Source of the DNA: an uncultured Bacilli bacterium
Lineage (GTDB): Bacteria > Bacillota_I > Bacilli_A > RF39 > UBA660
Assembly (NCBI GenBank): GCA_934096175.1
Contig: CAKOLG010000009.1
Coordinates: 1-44,880 of the forward strand
Direction: 5' to 3'
DNA: 44,880 nt
Made by a program: the position numbers and the translations under genes. The notes beneath the pieces are model-generated. The model worked only from the letters and a program-made list of their open reading frames with translations, was not told the DNA's origin and searched no databases. Positions 15,530 through 24,619 of this stretch are shown in pieces. Numbering within the stretch: position 1 is the stretch's first letter; each line of letters opens with the position of its first letter.

Positions 15530-16370
15530 AAAAAGATAACAAGGTAAGTATAATACCAATTGCAATAAAAGATGAACAAATGAATTCTTTGATAGTAATT
15601 TTTTCTTTCAATTTAAATTTAGCCAAGATAATTGATAAAACAAAATATATGCTTAGAATAATCGTGCTAATTTTATAATTTGAATTTAAAACGTTTATAT
15701 AACATATTTGAGCAATTATAAGTATTATTGCGGCCAATATGTTATTTTTTTCATTATGAATGTTTAAAGGAACATTATTTATTTTTAAGAAAAGATAAGA
15801 ATATATTGCGAAAAAGAATAATGTTATTTCAAAAGATAATAAAGCATTATTTTTATCTATTAAAGATAGCTTGTCGATGTATATAAAGCTTAAAAATGTG
15901 GCAAAGCCAAAAATTAGGCTTGAAAATATTGGATATAAAATATATTTATTGTTTTTTATGTTTTGAAATAGTAGTAAAATGTTACTTATAATGATTAAAA
16001 CAAGACCTATATAAGAAATATGAGATATTTTTTTAGAAAAAAAGAAAATAAATAAAATAATAGGAAATATAATATATGAATTAATAATTGGACTATTTAA
16101 TGATAATTTTACATTTTTTAACCCTTTTAGATTAATCATAAAACTTAATATATAAAGGAATGATATAGGGAAAAAAATTATGATATCATTTACTTTTATT
16201 TGAGGATTTTTGGTTAATAAATATAATACGACATGGATTCCTGATGTAATACCAAAAAATAAAATCATCGTTAAGTAATTATATTTATTGTTTAATTTAA
16301 AATTGCTTTTATAAAGAAGTTCTGCTAATGGAATTAATAAAAATGCCATTAATGTGTTTATAATTAACAT
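15528..16370 (-). CDS. EamA/DMT-family membrane transporter
   Basis: 280 aa with about ten hydrophobic helices in two halves of five, the drug/metabolite transporter arrangement. The end, FKLKEKITIKEFICSSFIAIG followed by a final hydrophobic helix, is the usual closing signature of EamA repeats (loop with E, then helix 10). Overall composition is extremely Ile/Leu/Phe-rich, partly due to AT bias. The substrate is unknown. No partner gene lies beside it. The next gene upstream is 90 bases away. Confidence 0.75.
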   Translation of the reverse strand: MLIINTLMAFLLIPLAELLYKSNFKLNNKYNYLTMILFFGITSGIHVVLYLLTKNPQIKVNDIIIFFPISFLYILSFMINLKGLKNVKLSLNSPIINSYIIFPIILFIFFFSKKISHISYIGLVLIIISNILLLFQNIKNNKYILYPIFSSLIFGFATFLSFIYIDKLSLIDKNNALLSFEITLFFFAIYSYLFLKINNVPLNIHNEKNNILAAIILIIAQICYINVLNSNYKISTIILSIYFVLSIILAKFKLKEKITIKEFICSSFIAIGIILTLLSF

Positions 16371-16459
16371 ATTAACTAACCTTTCTGATAAATTTTATGT
16401 GAGATTTGTCGAGCTCCGAATATGCTTTTTAAAAAATTATAGACAGTAAAATAATTTTT

Positions 16460-16849
16460 TTAAAATTTTTTATTAAGTTTTTTTACTTCTTCATGAGGCA
16501 TCATTGAAACCAGGAACCTAATCTCTTTTATGATTTCACTATACATTTGTTTTGTATTTTCTAGTTGCTCTTTTTGACTAAGTAATTTGGCAGCACTGCA
16601 GGAAATCACAACAGTTGCTGCAGATAAAAGCAGCTTGCTAAACGCTAAATTTTCTAATGTTAAATCATGTATTGCCGAGTTTAAAACAACACATCCAGTA
16701 GTAGTTATAGTTGTTGCTATGGAAAATGCTTTAGCTTTTAAAAATGATTTTTTTAGCAATGTCATTGACATGTTTAATGAATTTAAACGCATTTTTAAAA
16801 ATAATAATCGTTGTTTTTGTGCCTCAAGGTTATAATTTGATTTTTCCAT
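16460..16849 (-). CDS. Small membrane protein with flanking coiled coils
   Basis: 129 aa, not recognised. An N-terminal amphipathic helix (5-42) precedes two hydrophobic segments (about 43-60 and 69-90) joined by NSAIHDLTLENL. A C-terminal coiled coil (QKEQLENTKQMYSEIIKEI) runs to the end. Likely a two-pass membrane protein with both termini on the same side. It has a recognisable promoter (16872-16901). The gene starts 87 bases downstream of the Hpt-receiver gene's stop, and a terminator lies between them. Function unknown. Confidence 0.65.
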   Translation of the reverse strand: MEKSNYNLEAQKQRLLFLKMRLNSLNMSMTLLKKSFLKAKAFSIATTITTTGCVVLNSAIHDLTLENLAFSKLLLSAATVVISCSAAKLLSQKEQLENTKQMYSEIIKEIRFLVSMMPHEEVKKLNKKF

Positions 16850-16871
16850 ATAAATTCCTCTTTTGTAGCGT

Positions 16872-16901
16872 ATATTAACACATTATTATTAACTCAGTCA
16901 A
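16872..16901 (-). promoter_or_regulatory. Promoter of the 129-aa membrane protein gene
   Basis: Minus strand TTGACT (16896-16901), an 18-base spacer and TAATAT (16872-16877), about 25 bases upstream of the ATG at 16849. Confidence 0.65.
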
Positions 16902-16925
16902 ATTTAATTGGTTAAAAACAAAAAA

Positions 16926-16939
16926 TAGGGTTCACCCTA
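16926..16939 (-). terminator. Terminator containing the stop of the Hpt-receiver gene
   Basis: Minus strand TAGGGT-GA-ACCCTA followed by TTTTTTG. The TAG stop codon (16937-16939) is the first three bases of the stem. Confidence 0.75.
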
Positions 16940-17716
16940 CTTTGCATAACTTATCGTTTTTTCAATAGCTTCTTTAATTTTGTCTTCACTAAATGGTTTG
17001 TTAAGCATATCAATTATTGGGTAAGTAAATGCTTTATTAATTGCTTCACTTGAAGAGTCACCACTTATAATAGTGACAGGCATTTTTGAAAATAAGTCTT
17101 GAGAGTTTAAATAATCAAGTACAGCAAAGCCATTTACTTTTGGCATATTCAAATCTAGTAAAATAGCTTTAATGCGGTTGTCTGATTCATGTTCTTTAAT
17201 AATATTTAAGGCTTCTTGGCCATTAGTTGCAAATAATACTTCATATTTATCATTAAATATTTTTTTGACAAATATTCTAATAACTTCAGAATCGTCTGCA
17301 ACGAGGATAATACCATTTTCTTTGTTTTCTAACGTTTCTTCAGTGTTTTCTGGAGCAGAGTCGCTTAAATATTCGTTAACTAATATTTTGATTTTATTTG
17401 CTTCTTCCATTAAAATACTGTAATTAGCTTTGACAAATTCGATATTATTAGCTTTACTTTGTAGTTCATGTTCATATGCCATTTCAGCTAATTTAGTAAA
17501 GCCAAAATACTTACAATCACTTTTTAGTGAGTGTACATATATAGCATAATTTGGCATGTCAGCCATATTATAATATTTAGTTATTTCTTGGAGTTTATTA
17601 TCAATGCCATTTTGAAATTCTTTTAAAGTTTCGTTATATGTTTCAATATCGCCAAATAATTCTAAACTTTGTTCAATATTGACATTGTTATTTTTTAAAA
17701 AATCTATACTTTTCAT
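16937..17716 (-). CDS. Hpt domain-receiver protein (phosphorelay)
   Basis: 259 aa. N-terminal histidine phosphotransfer domain: YAIYVHSLKSDCKYFG carries the phospho-acceptor His of an HxLK motif (about residue 65). The C-terminal receiver (about 135-255) runs GIILVADDSEVIR, then ILLDLNMPKVNG with the phospho-Asp, then ISGD and MLNKPFS with the conserved Lys. There is no DNA-binding or enzymatic output domain. AAGGATGG precedes the ATG. It lies 41 bases after the hybrid kinase gene on the same strand and is the expected next relay station. The phosphate flow from kinase receivers through this Hpt is inference from domain content. Confidence 0.85.
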   Translation of the reverse strand: MKSIDFLKNNNVNIEQSLELFGDIETYNETLKEFQNGIDNKLQEITKYYNMADMPNYAIYVHSLKSDCKYFGFTKLAEMAYEHELQSKANNIEFVKANYSILMEEANKIKILVNEYLSDSAPENTEETLENKENGIILVADDSEVIRIFVKKIFNDKYEVLFATNGQEALNIIKEHESDNRIKAILLDLNMPKVNGFAVLDYLNSQDLFSKMPVTIISGDSSSEAINKAFTYPIIDMLNKPFSEDKIKEAIEKTISYAK

Positions 17717-17757
17717 AATAAGATACCATCCTTTATTAATGTTTTATCATAAAGTAA

Positions 17758-20049
17758 TTATTTATTCAATATGTCTTTTAATAAATTGTCTAATGAAATT
17801 TTATTAATTGGCTTGCCCAAGTATCCTTTAAAGCCGTATTCTTTAATCTTACCTGTAACTTCGTCTTCTTTAGAAGCGGTTGTTAAAATGGTTGGAGTGG
17901 TAAAGCCTTCAATTGTATTTAGGTTTTCTAAAGTTTTACAACCATCCATTTCAGGCATCATATCGTCCATCAATATTAAATCATATTTGTTTTCAATTAC
18001 CTTGCTAATGCATTCCGTTCCACTTTTGGCTTTATCAATATTTAAATTATATGGTTTTAAAGCTAATTCAATTACTTTTAAATTTAATTCATTATCATCG
18101 ACAACTAATACTTTTTTATTGCTAAAATTTGTTTGAATATCTGCTGTTTTTTCTGTAATTGGTGATGAGATGTTTTGAGTGATTACTGAATTTATTTCGT
18201 ATTCTTTTGTCTTGTTTAGATAGTTTCTTATTACTCTTTCTAATTCTTTTTTTTCGATTGGTTTAGACAAGTAATCGTCAAAACCACAATTTAAATATTC
18301 GTCTTTCATGCCTTCTATTGCGTTTGCTGTTAGGGCGATTGTTGGTATTTTATAATTAGGATTTGCTTTTAATTTTTGAAGAGTTTCACGGCCTGACATT
18401 TTGGGCATCATATCATCTAAAAAAATGATATCATACTTTTCATTATTATTTATTTTAGCAAGACAGGCAAAACCACTAGTTGCAGAATCAATATTGAAAT
18501 TGTACTTTTTAAGTAAAGTTGATGCTACTTTGATATTTAATTCGTTGTCGTCGACAATTAATATTCTTGCCCCATTTGCATTAATGATTTTTGACTCAGA
18601 TAGTTTAGTTTCTTTAACTTGCGGTTTGTTAATCGCAATTATTCTTTGATCGATAGAAACTGTAAATTTTGAGCCTTGGCCATATACAGATTGTACGATT
18701 ATTTTGCCGTTCATTAATTCGACTAACTTTTTAGTAATTGCTAGACCTAATCCTGTTCCTTCAATAGTTATTGACTTTTCGACATCTAATCTTTCGAATT
18801 TGCTAAATAGTTTAGGTAGTGCTTCTTCTTTTATTCCTATACCACTATCTTCAACGGATATTATTAAACGGCAAATATTGTCTTTATTAATAGTTGATAC
18901 ACGAAAGTCGACGTAGCCTTCTTTGGTGTATTTAACTGCATTGGTTAAAATATTTAAAATTATTTGTTTTAATCTAACGTTATCTCCATATAAAACATTC
19001 GGTGTTGAAGGATCGATGTTGGTTCGAAAATCTAGTCCTTTGTCACCAATACGGGCTTTAGTAAGAGCTATAAGTTCATTAAACATGTCATATACGTAGT
19101 ACTCTTTATTAATAATTTCTAACTTATTAGCTTCTATTTTTGAAATGTCTAGTATTCCGTTTACTAGTTCTAATAAGTTGTTTGATGCCATTATAATATC
19201 ATCAACTTTTTCTCTTGATTCTAAAGGTAAATCATCGTCTTTTAGGCTTTGAGAAAAGCCAGCAATAGCATTTAATGGTGTTCTTATTTCATGCGACATA
19301 TTTGATAAAAATTCTGATTTTGCATGGTTAGCTTTATCAGCAGCTTCTTTGGCTACTTCAAGTTCTGCAACCATTTTCATGTCTGGATTTTCAATAGTAA
19401 AATACATTAATATTGTTATAAAAGTTTCAAATGGAATAATTATTATTAAACCAGGATATTTGTTTTGTAGTAAAGATATAAGTCCGCCAAATAAAATATA
19501 GACAAAAATAGGGACAAATTTTTTTGCAGTAATATTTTTTCTATATTTAAATAACAAATAAAACCACACAATCATCAAACTAAAACTTAATACATAAATT
19601 AAGGATATTCCTGCACCAGTTGTATATATGCTATTATTTTGAATAACTAATTTTATCGGTAGTATCAAACATAATACTGATAATAAAAACTCTACAATAA
19701 TAATTATTTTCTTAAAAATAAAATACTTTTTCCATTCATCATCATGCGCTTGTTTGTCTGCATAAGTAGTCTTTTTGGCAATGGTATATATATAAATAGT
19801 CATGGTCATTATCCATAACATCAAATAAATAAGAATAAATCTAGAGAAAAAGACACATATACTATGGTTAATTCCTAAGTAAACCAGCATAAATGATATT
19901 ATGTCTAACCATAAACCTACAAAATTACCAACTATTAATAAGCCAAATATATTATTTTCCATTGTCTGTGGTTTCTTTTTTAAAAAGAAAGAAAATAATA
20001 TTAATAAACTATAAAACAAACTAACTATTTGCGGAATAATATTTTTCAC
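17758..20049 (-). CDS. Hybrid sensor histidine kinase with two receivers
   Basis: 763 aa. Seven hydrophobic helices fill residues 1-230 (7TM-type sensor). HisKA with SHEIRTPLN (His about 255), an HATPase with DNVRLKQI, EDSGIGI, GTGLGL, and then two receivers follow. The first has ILIVDDNELN and FLDDMMPKMSG; the second has VLVVDDNELN and LMDDMMPEMDG. Both keep the acidic pocket, the Asp, the T/S and the Lys. The start is a GTG at 20049, with no closer ATG. An extended -10 lies upstream at 20086-20091. It forms a unit with the Hpt-receiver gene 41 bases downstream. The signal is unknown; the 7TM input suggests a membrane or extracellular cue. Confidence 0.9.
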   Translation of the reverse strand: MKNIIPQIVSLFYSLLILFSFFLKKKPQTMENNIFGLLIVGNFVGLWLDIISFMLVYLGINHSICVFFSRFILIYLMLWIMTMTIYIYTIAKKTTYADKQAHDDEWKKYFIFKKIIIIVEFLLSVLCLILPIKLVIQNNSIYTTGAGISLIYVLSFSLMIVWFYLLFKYRKNITAKKFVPIFVYILFGGLISLLQNKYPGLIIIIPFETFITILMYFTIENPDMKMVAELEVAKEAADKANHAKSEFLSNMSHEIRTPLNAIAGFSQSLKDDDLPLESREKVDDIIMASNNLLELVNGILDISKIEANKLEIINKEYYVYDMFNELIALTKARIGDKGLDFRTNIDPSTPNVLYGDNVRLKQIILNILTNAVKYTKEGYVDFRVSTINKDNICRLIISVEDSGIGIKEEALPKLFSKFERLDVEKSITIEGTGLGLAITKKLVELMNGKIIVQSVYGQGSKFTVSIDQRIIAINKPQVKETKLSESKIINANGARILIVDDNELNIKVASTLLKKYNFNIDSATSGFACLAKINNNEKYDIIFLDDMMPKMSGRETLQKLKANPNYKIPTIALTANAIEGMKDEYLNCGFDDYLSKPIEKKELERVIRNYLNKTKEYEINSVITQNISSPITEKTADIQTNFSNKKVLVVDDNELNLKVIELALKPYNLNIDKAKSGTECISKVIENKYDLILMDDMMPEMDGCKTLENLNTIEGFTTPTILTTASKEDEVTGKIKEYGFKGYLGKPINKISLDNLLKDILNK

Positions 20050-20085
20050 TTCAAAATCACTACTTTCTACTACTGATTATAGCAT

Positions 20086-20091
20086 AAAAAA
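20086..20091 (-). promoter_or_regulatory. Extended -10 of the hybrid kinase gene
   Basis: Minus strand ATGCTATAATC, that is TGC-TATAAT, about 37 bases before the GTG start at 20049. The promoter lies just inside the boundary of the IS remnant beginning at 20106, so the element's end sits at its -35 region. Confidence 0.55.
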
Positions 20092-20105
20092 GGAAGATAA
20101 ACATA

Positions 20106-20632
20106 TAAAATGTAACCTATAATGTGGACTTTCAAAAAAAGAGAGACCCTACTTTATAGTTTTTTATTATGTCTTATTGTATAATATAAGAATGTTGGTA
20201 ATAATAATGTCAAAAATATTATTTACAGAATGTATTTAGAGAATGTGGTATTGCTCCTGAAATTGTATGTCATAAAAGATATGAACCGACTGCTTACAGA
20301 CGGAGAAAACAGTTAAATTCAATCGGTGAAATAAAAGATACTAGAAAAAGTGCTTTTGGAAGACCTCTCGGAAATGAGCAAAAGCTAAAAAAAATTACTC
20401 GAGCTAGAAAATGAATTATTAAAAGAAACGAATTGATAGAAATGGGAATTTTAACAGATATCAAATCAATATCAAATAAAGAAACAATAAAATATATTAT
20501 TGAATATTATAATAATTATAGATATTAATGGAATCTAAAAAAATGACTCCAGTACAATACCGAAATCATCTTTTTGCATCCTTTGCCTAAAATTTCTTTT
20601 TTTATTTAGTCCTTGACAAAGCGGGCATTTTA
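20106..20632 (+). mobile_element. Internally deleted IS3-type element
   Basis: Terminal imperfect inverted repeats of 25 bases match at 15 positions: 20106-20130 begins TAAAATG and ends GGACT, and the reverse complement of 20608-20632 does the same. CATA flanks both ends (20102-20105 and 20633-20636), a candidate 4-base target duplication. Inside is a broken transposase: an OrfA-like piece, then the far C-terminus of an IS3 OrfB. At 527 bases, against about 1.2-1.5 kb for an intact IS3 element, most of OrfB is deleted. It could only move if a full copy elsewhere supplies transposase. Confidence 0.72.
20205..20590 (+). pseudogene. Transposase remnant (IS3 orfA/orfB fragments)
   Basis: One frame gives FRECGIAPEIVCHKRYEP, then TAYRRRKQLNSIGEIKD and FGRPLGNEQKLKK, resembling the HTH and linker of IS3 OrfA. 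A frameshift then continues as LLELENELLKETN, the leucine-zipper end. The remaining part, IKYIIEYYNNYRY-stop-WNLKKMTPVQYRNHL, is the characteristic OrfB C-terminus with one in-frame TAA (probably a Gln codon changed). The catalytic DDE core is missing. It is clearly dead; the family assignment rests on the YNNYRYQW...TPVQYR tail. Confidence 0.75.
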
Positions 20633-20643
20633 CATAAAATTTC

Positions 20644-22443
20644 CTACTTTTTTAATATAATTTCATTTGCTTTTGCTTTTAATTTTTTTCTATCTATTTT
20701 TCCACTTGGAGTTAAAGGCATATCTTCTATATAATTAATTTCGCATGTTATATTATCCATTCCGGTTATATGTAATAACTCAAACAACTGTTTATTAAAT
20801 TCTGCTTCATCAAAGTTATTATTTGGAACTGCAAAAATATTTACATCATTTATATTTGTCAAATCTTTTGCAACCGCACAAATTTTTATCATATTTGTTT
20901 TCATTATACAATTTTCAATATCAACTGGCCATATTGTTTTTTCGTTCTTTTCGATGGCATCCTCATACCTACCTTTAATAAATAGATTACCATTTTCGTC
21001 AACATAACCTCCATCTTTTAAACATATACCTATTCTACCATCTGGTAGTTTTATTCTTGTTTGTTTTGTTAATTCTTCCATTTGACGATACTTAATCATA
21101 GGATAATCAACAATCATACAAACATCCCCAATTTCTCCATATGGTAATGGTTCTAATGTATTATGTTTAAAAATAATTACACTATTTCCTGGTAAAGGTA
21201 CTCCAACACTTCCTGGTATGTTTGCACCATTTTTTTGTGTAGAAAACGGTGCTCCTATTTCTGAAGCTCCATAGCCGTTACTAACTTTTTCCATACTATT
21301 ATTTAATATTAAACTTTGGTTAATAATCACTTCTTCTGAAGCGTTCATTCCATCTCCACCACAACCCCAAGTATGCACTTTTGAATAATCTATATTACCT
21401 TTTCTTTTAGTGGATATCAGTTCGATATATGATGCAGGAGTTAAAGTCATATGATTTGGTTTATTTTTTTTCATAATTTTAAATATTTTTTTCCCATCAT
21501 ATGCTGGAATTAAATCATCAACCAATCCCATTGAAATAGGAAGGTGAATGCCTACTATTGAACCAAATGCAATAAATATTGGAATTATATCTAGATACAC
21601 TTCTCCACGTTTATATACCATTCCATTATTCATATATTGATGAACTCTTGCATTGGCTGTATCATTACATAATTCTACTGCTTTTGGTTTTCCAGTTGAA
21701 CCGCTTGTATATTGAATAAAAGCTAATTCATTTTCTTCATAATTGACTTCTGGTATATTTTCAATTATTTCACCTTTTTTAATAAAATCATTGTACATTT
21801 CAAATGCTCTATTATTCTTTTTGATAATATGATTTTTTATATATTGATTGGGATTACTTACAAAACTAAATATGTTTCCTAGTGATAAAGTTGGTGATAC
21901 TGAAACTATTTTTTCTATTCCATTTTCTTTAGCAACATTTCCTATACGTTCCGCTTCACCATCATATACAAATAACATTTTAGTGTTACCTACTTCTAAA
22001 CAATGCTTAATATCTTCAGAATTTTTTCTTATATCTATTAAGTTTGATATAGCACCGATTCTATTAATTGCATAAAATAAATATATTGCCTCCGGTGTTG
22101 TTGGGCAACAAATTCCTACAACATCACCTTTTTTTATGCCGTTTGCTAATAATGATTTAGCACATTTATCTATATTTTCAAACAATTCTTTATATGTTAT
22201 ATTTTTTCCAAAAAATCTAATGGCATTATCATTCATATGTTTACAATTATTATCATATACAAATTGATACAAAGTTTTTTTGGGAACATCACTTACTATT
22301 GCTTCTTCGCTATATTTTGAAAGCCATAATCTATCTCGGTCAGGATAACCTGTTATTGGTCCATAGATTTCACCTAAAGCTATTTTTCTCAAGTATAAAT
22401 TTCTTAATTTTTCTTCATTTAAAGTTAAATTGTTTATTTCCAT
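20644..22443 (-). CDS. AMP-forming acyl-CoA synthetase/ligase family
   Basis: 599 aa, an ANL-superfamily adenylating enzyme. The A3 P-loop FIQYTSGSTGKPKAVE is intact (about residue 205). NGYGASEIG represents A5, DGGYVDENGNLFIKGRYED covers the A7/A8 hinge, and PLTPSGKIDRKKLKA is A10 with the catalytic Lys. It activates a carboxylate as acyl-AMP and usually transfers it to CoA or a carrier; the substrate cannot be read. The ATG at 22443 has AAGGGG eight bases before it; a GTG at 22452 abuts that site. It is a single gene between an IS remnant and a lipoprotein terminator. Its promoter is covered by a palindrome, suggesting repression. Confidence 0.88.
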   Translation of the reverse strand: MEINNLTLNEEKLRNLYLRKIALGEIYGPITGYPDRDRLWLSKYSEEAIVSDVPKKTLYQFVYDNNCKHMNDNAIRFFGKNITYKELFENIDKCAKSLLANGIKKGDVVGICCPTTPEAIYLFYAINRIGAISNLIDIRKNSEDIKHCLEVGNTKMLFVYDGEAERIGNVAKENGIEKIVSVSPTLSLGNIFSFVSNPNQYIKNHIIKKNNRAFEMYNDFIKKGEIIENIPEVNYEENELAFIQYTSGSTGKPKAVELCNDTANARVHQYMNNGMVYKRGEVYLDIIPIFIAFGSIVGIHLPISMGLVDDLIPAYDGKKIFKIMKKNKPNHMTLTPASYIELISTKRKGNIDYSKVHTWGCGGDGMNASEEVIINQSLILNNSMEKVSNGYGASEIGAPFSTQKNGANIPGSVGVPLPGNSVIIFKHNTLEPLPYGEIGDVCMIVDYPMIKYRQMEELTKQTRIKLPDGRIGICLKDGGYVDENGNLFIKGRYEDAIEKNEKTIWPVDIENCIMKTNMIKICAVAKDLTNINDVNIFAVPNNNFDEAEFNKQLFELLHITGMDNITCEINYIEDMPLTPSGKIDRKKLKAKANEIILKK

Positions 22444-22467
22444 ACCTCGCACCCCTTAATTAGTAGA

Positions 22468-22500
22468 ATTATAATATAAATTGGCAATTATGTCCAATTT
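22468..22500 (-). promoter_or_regulatory. Promoter with overlapping palindromic operator
   Basis: Minus strand -35 TTGGAC (22492-22497), an 18-base spacer and -10 TATAAT (22468-22473). The perfect inverted repeat AAATTGG-N9-CCAATTT (22478-22500) covers the -35 box and most of the spacer, the place a dimeric repressor would sit. The regulator is unknown. Confidence 0.65.
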
Positions 22501-22520
22501 TACTATTTTTTTGTCTAACA

Positions 22521-22557
22521 AAAAAACTTTAGTTAGTTTATCTTGCTAAAGTTTTTT
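22521..22557 (-). terminator. Terminator containing the stop of the 224-aa lipoprotein gene
   Basis: A 12-base stem (AAAAAACTTTAG with CTAAAGTTTTTT) whose 13-base loop holds the TAA stop at 22538-22540. A T run follows on the minus strand. Confidence 0.75.
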
Positions 22558-23212
22558 CTTTTCTTATTGTCTCACTTGAGACATATAGTTGATTATTTTC
22601 AATTATGGATCCTTCTGGAAGATTTTCTATACTGTATTTATCAGATATCCTACCTTCTGCAATCGCTCTATTAAGTGGTAGATAATAAACACATTCTTCG
22701 GAATTTTCAGCCATCATTTCATCTTCCAATTTAACTATTCCTTCAGCAAAAATACTGTTCTCAAATTGATATTCTTCTGATAAACCTGAATTGTATGCAG
22801 CGGCTGATGCTTTATATTTTTGATATGTTGAATTAACGACATCCCCCATTAATTCAGCTGGTTCATCCATTTCTTTATAATCAAGATATGAGTAATAACT
22901 TAAAAACATTTCTGTAAAATTTTGTTCTTCATCACAGTGATAAGTAGTATAACATTCCATAAATTTAGGATAGTTTGAACTTTCTAAAGAGTCTATTTTG
23001 TCTGCAGTTTCGCTTGCCCATGCAAGTATTAAAGTATCGTCTGCTTCAGTTATTTTTTTGCCTTGCTTTACTTCTGAAACTATACTACGTGATGGCTCTT
23101 CTTTGGTGATGCTACAACCAACTGGAAAAACCATGCCTAAGGCAAGAGCTAATGAACCTACTACTTTTTTAAAACTGTTATTCTTAACTATTTTAAAATT
23201 TTTTTTACTCAT
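22538..23212 (-). CDS. Hypothetical lipoprotein
   Basis: 224 aa. The basic start MSKKNFKIVKNNSFKK, hydrophobic segment VVGSLALALGMVFPVGC and lipobox Cys (about residue 33) indicate a lipid-anchored envelope protein. The mature part is acidic and helical, with several paired Tyr and a CYTTYHC motif that could form a disulfide. No family recognised. I chose the second Met (23212) because GGGATGA then has normal spacing; the Met at 23221 is possible. It has a good promoter (23251-23279) and a stop-embedded terminator, so it is a single-gene unit. Confidence 0.75.
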   Translation of the reverse strand: MSKKNFKIVKNNSFKKVVGSLALALGMVFPVGCSITKEEPSRSIVSEVKQGKKITEADDTLILAWASETADKIDSLESSNYPKFMECYTTYHCDEEQNFTEMFLSYYSYLDYKEMDEPAELMGDVVNSTYQKYKASAAAYNSGLSEEYQFENSIFAEGIVKLEDEMMAENSEECVYYLPLNRAIAEGRISDKYSIENLPEGSIIENNQLYVSSETIRKEKTLAR

Positions 23213-23250
23213 ACTAATCATCCCATATTCTTTTTTTATCTTACTTTTAT

Positions 23251-23279
23251 AATATACTATAATTTGATTACAGTGTCAA
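23251..23279 (-). promoter_or_regulatory. Promoter of the 224-aa lipoprotein gene
   Basis: Minus strand consensus -35 TTGACA (23274-23279), 17 bases, then TATATT (23251-23256). The promoter overlaps the end of mtaB upstream by only a few bases. Confidence 0.7.
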
Positions 23280-23285
23280 ACGGAA

Positions 23286-24569
23286 CTATTTCACTAAATT
23301 TGCTTCAACACTTTCTGCAGTAGCGTCTGTAATTACAACTTCATAGTTTTCATTTTGTTTTAGAAGTTCTGGTATTTCAACTTTTAAGAAATTTTCTGTA
23401 TGTCCTATAGATTTACCATCGACTATTTCTTCAATAAGAACTATAACTTTTTGATTAATAAATTTTTGGTTATATTTTAATTGTAATGTTTTATCAATTT
23501 CGATTAATTTGCGTGCTCTTTCTTTTATAATATTACCTGGTATTTGATTTGGCATTGTAGCAGCTTTAGTTCCAGCCCTTTTGGAAAATGGAAAAACATG
23601 AATTTTACTAAAGCCAACTTGCTTACAGTAATTGACACATTCTTGAAATTCGTCTTCAGTTTCACTTGGAAAACCAACTATCACGTCAGTAGTTAAATTA
23701 ATATTGGGACGAGCTAAACGAATTTTATTTATATTATCTAAGTATTCTTCTTTTGTATATTTACGATTCATTATTTGTAAAATTCTTTCACTGCCGCTTT
23801 GTAATGAAACATGAAGGTGTCCACACAGTTTGGAATTGTTTTTTAATTCGGTTATAAATTTATCGTTTATTTCAGTCATTTCAATACTAGAAATACGGAT
23901 TCTTTCTAATTTATCAATCTTAGAAATTGCTTGAATTAGGTCTACTAAGTCATATTTTTTAGTTTCTTTTCCATATGCTCCTGTATTTATTCCAGTAAGT
24001 ACAATTTCTTTATGCCCCTTATTTACTAAGGTTTGAACTTCTTGCAAGACATCAGCAAAATTTTTACTGCGAATGCTACCTCTTACATAAGGTATAACAC
24101 AATATGTACAATAATTATTACAACCATCTTGAATTTTTACATAAGCTCTAGTTTGATTATCAAAATTTTCAACAAACATATTTTCAAAATTAGAAACACG
24201 ATTATTATAAAATTTTGTGTATTTAGTGTTTGTTTTCAAGTAATTTTCTATTAATGTAATGATTTTACTTTTGTCTTTGTTACCGATTAGAATATCAATA
24301 TTTAAATCATTTAAAGATTCTTTATTATGTTCAGCGCTACAACCGCAAACAACAAGAATTGCCTTAGGATTGTCTCTTCTTATGGCCCTGATTGTCTTTT
24401 TGCATTTATTGTCCGCAGTATTAGTAACAGAACATGTATTAACTATTACTATATTACTTTTTTTGTAATCTTCTTCTAAAATGTAATTATGGTTTAATAG
24501 TTGTTCTTTTATATAAACTGATTCATAAGAATTTACTTTACAACCGAAAGTTATTATTGAAAATTTCAT
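23286..24569 (-). CDS. mtaB: tRNA (t6A37) methylthiotransferase MtaB
   Basis: 427 aa, a radical SAM methylthiotransferase making ms2t6A at tRNA position 37. The N-terminal UPF0004 domain has FGCKVNSYES (C10), VNTCSVTN and VVCGCSA, giving the auxiliary cluster cysteines. The radical SAM loop CNNYCTYCVIPYVRG follows near residue 150. The C-terminal TRAM-like domain is FINQKVIVLIEE to GHTENFLKVEIP. The GCKVN form at the start separates MtaB from MiaB (GCQMN). Length is normal and the cysteines are all present. A terminator separates it from the DUF3267-type gene upstream. Confidence 0.93.
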   Translation of the reverse strand: MKFSIITFGCKVNSYESVYIKEQLLNHNYILEEDYKKSNIVIVNTCSVTNTADNKCKKTIRAIRRDNPKAILVVCGCSAEHNKESLNDLNIDILIGNKDKSKIITLIENYLKTNTKYTKFYNNRVSNFENMFVENFDNQTRAYVKIQDGCNNYCTYCVIPYVRGSIRSKNFADVLQEVQTLVNKGHKEIVLTGINTGAYGKETKKYDLVDLIQAISKIDKLERIRISSIEMTEINDKFITELKNNSKLCGHLHVSLQSGSERILQIMNRKYTKEEYLDNINKIRLARPNINLTTDVIVGFPSETEDEFQECVNYCKQVGFSKIHVFPFSKRAGTKAATMPNQIPGNIIKERARKLIEIDKTLQLKYNQKFINQKVIVLIEEIVDGKSIGHTENFLKVEIPELLKQNENYEVVITDATAESVEANLVK

Positions 24570-24596
24570 CTACATCACCTACAAAACATTTTAAAA

Positions 24597-24619
24597 AAAT
24601 AATCTAATTAAGATTATTT
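24597..24619 (-). terminator. Terminator after the DUF3267-type gene
   Basis: AAATAATCT-AATTA-AGATTATTT, a 9-base stem directly abutting the stop codon at 24620-24622, with a T run on the minus strand. Confidence 0.7.
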
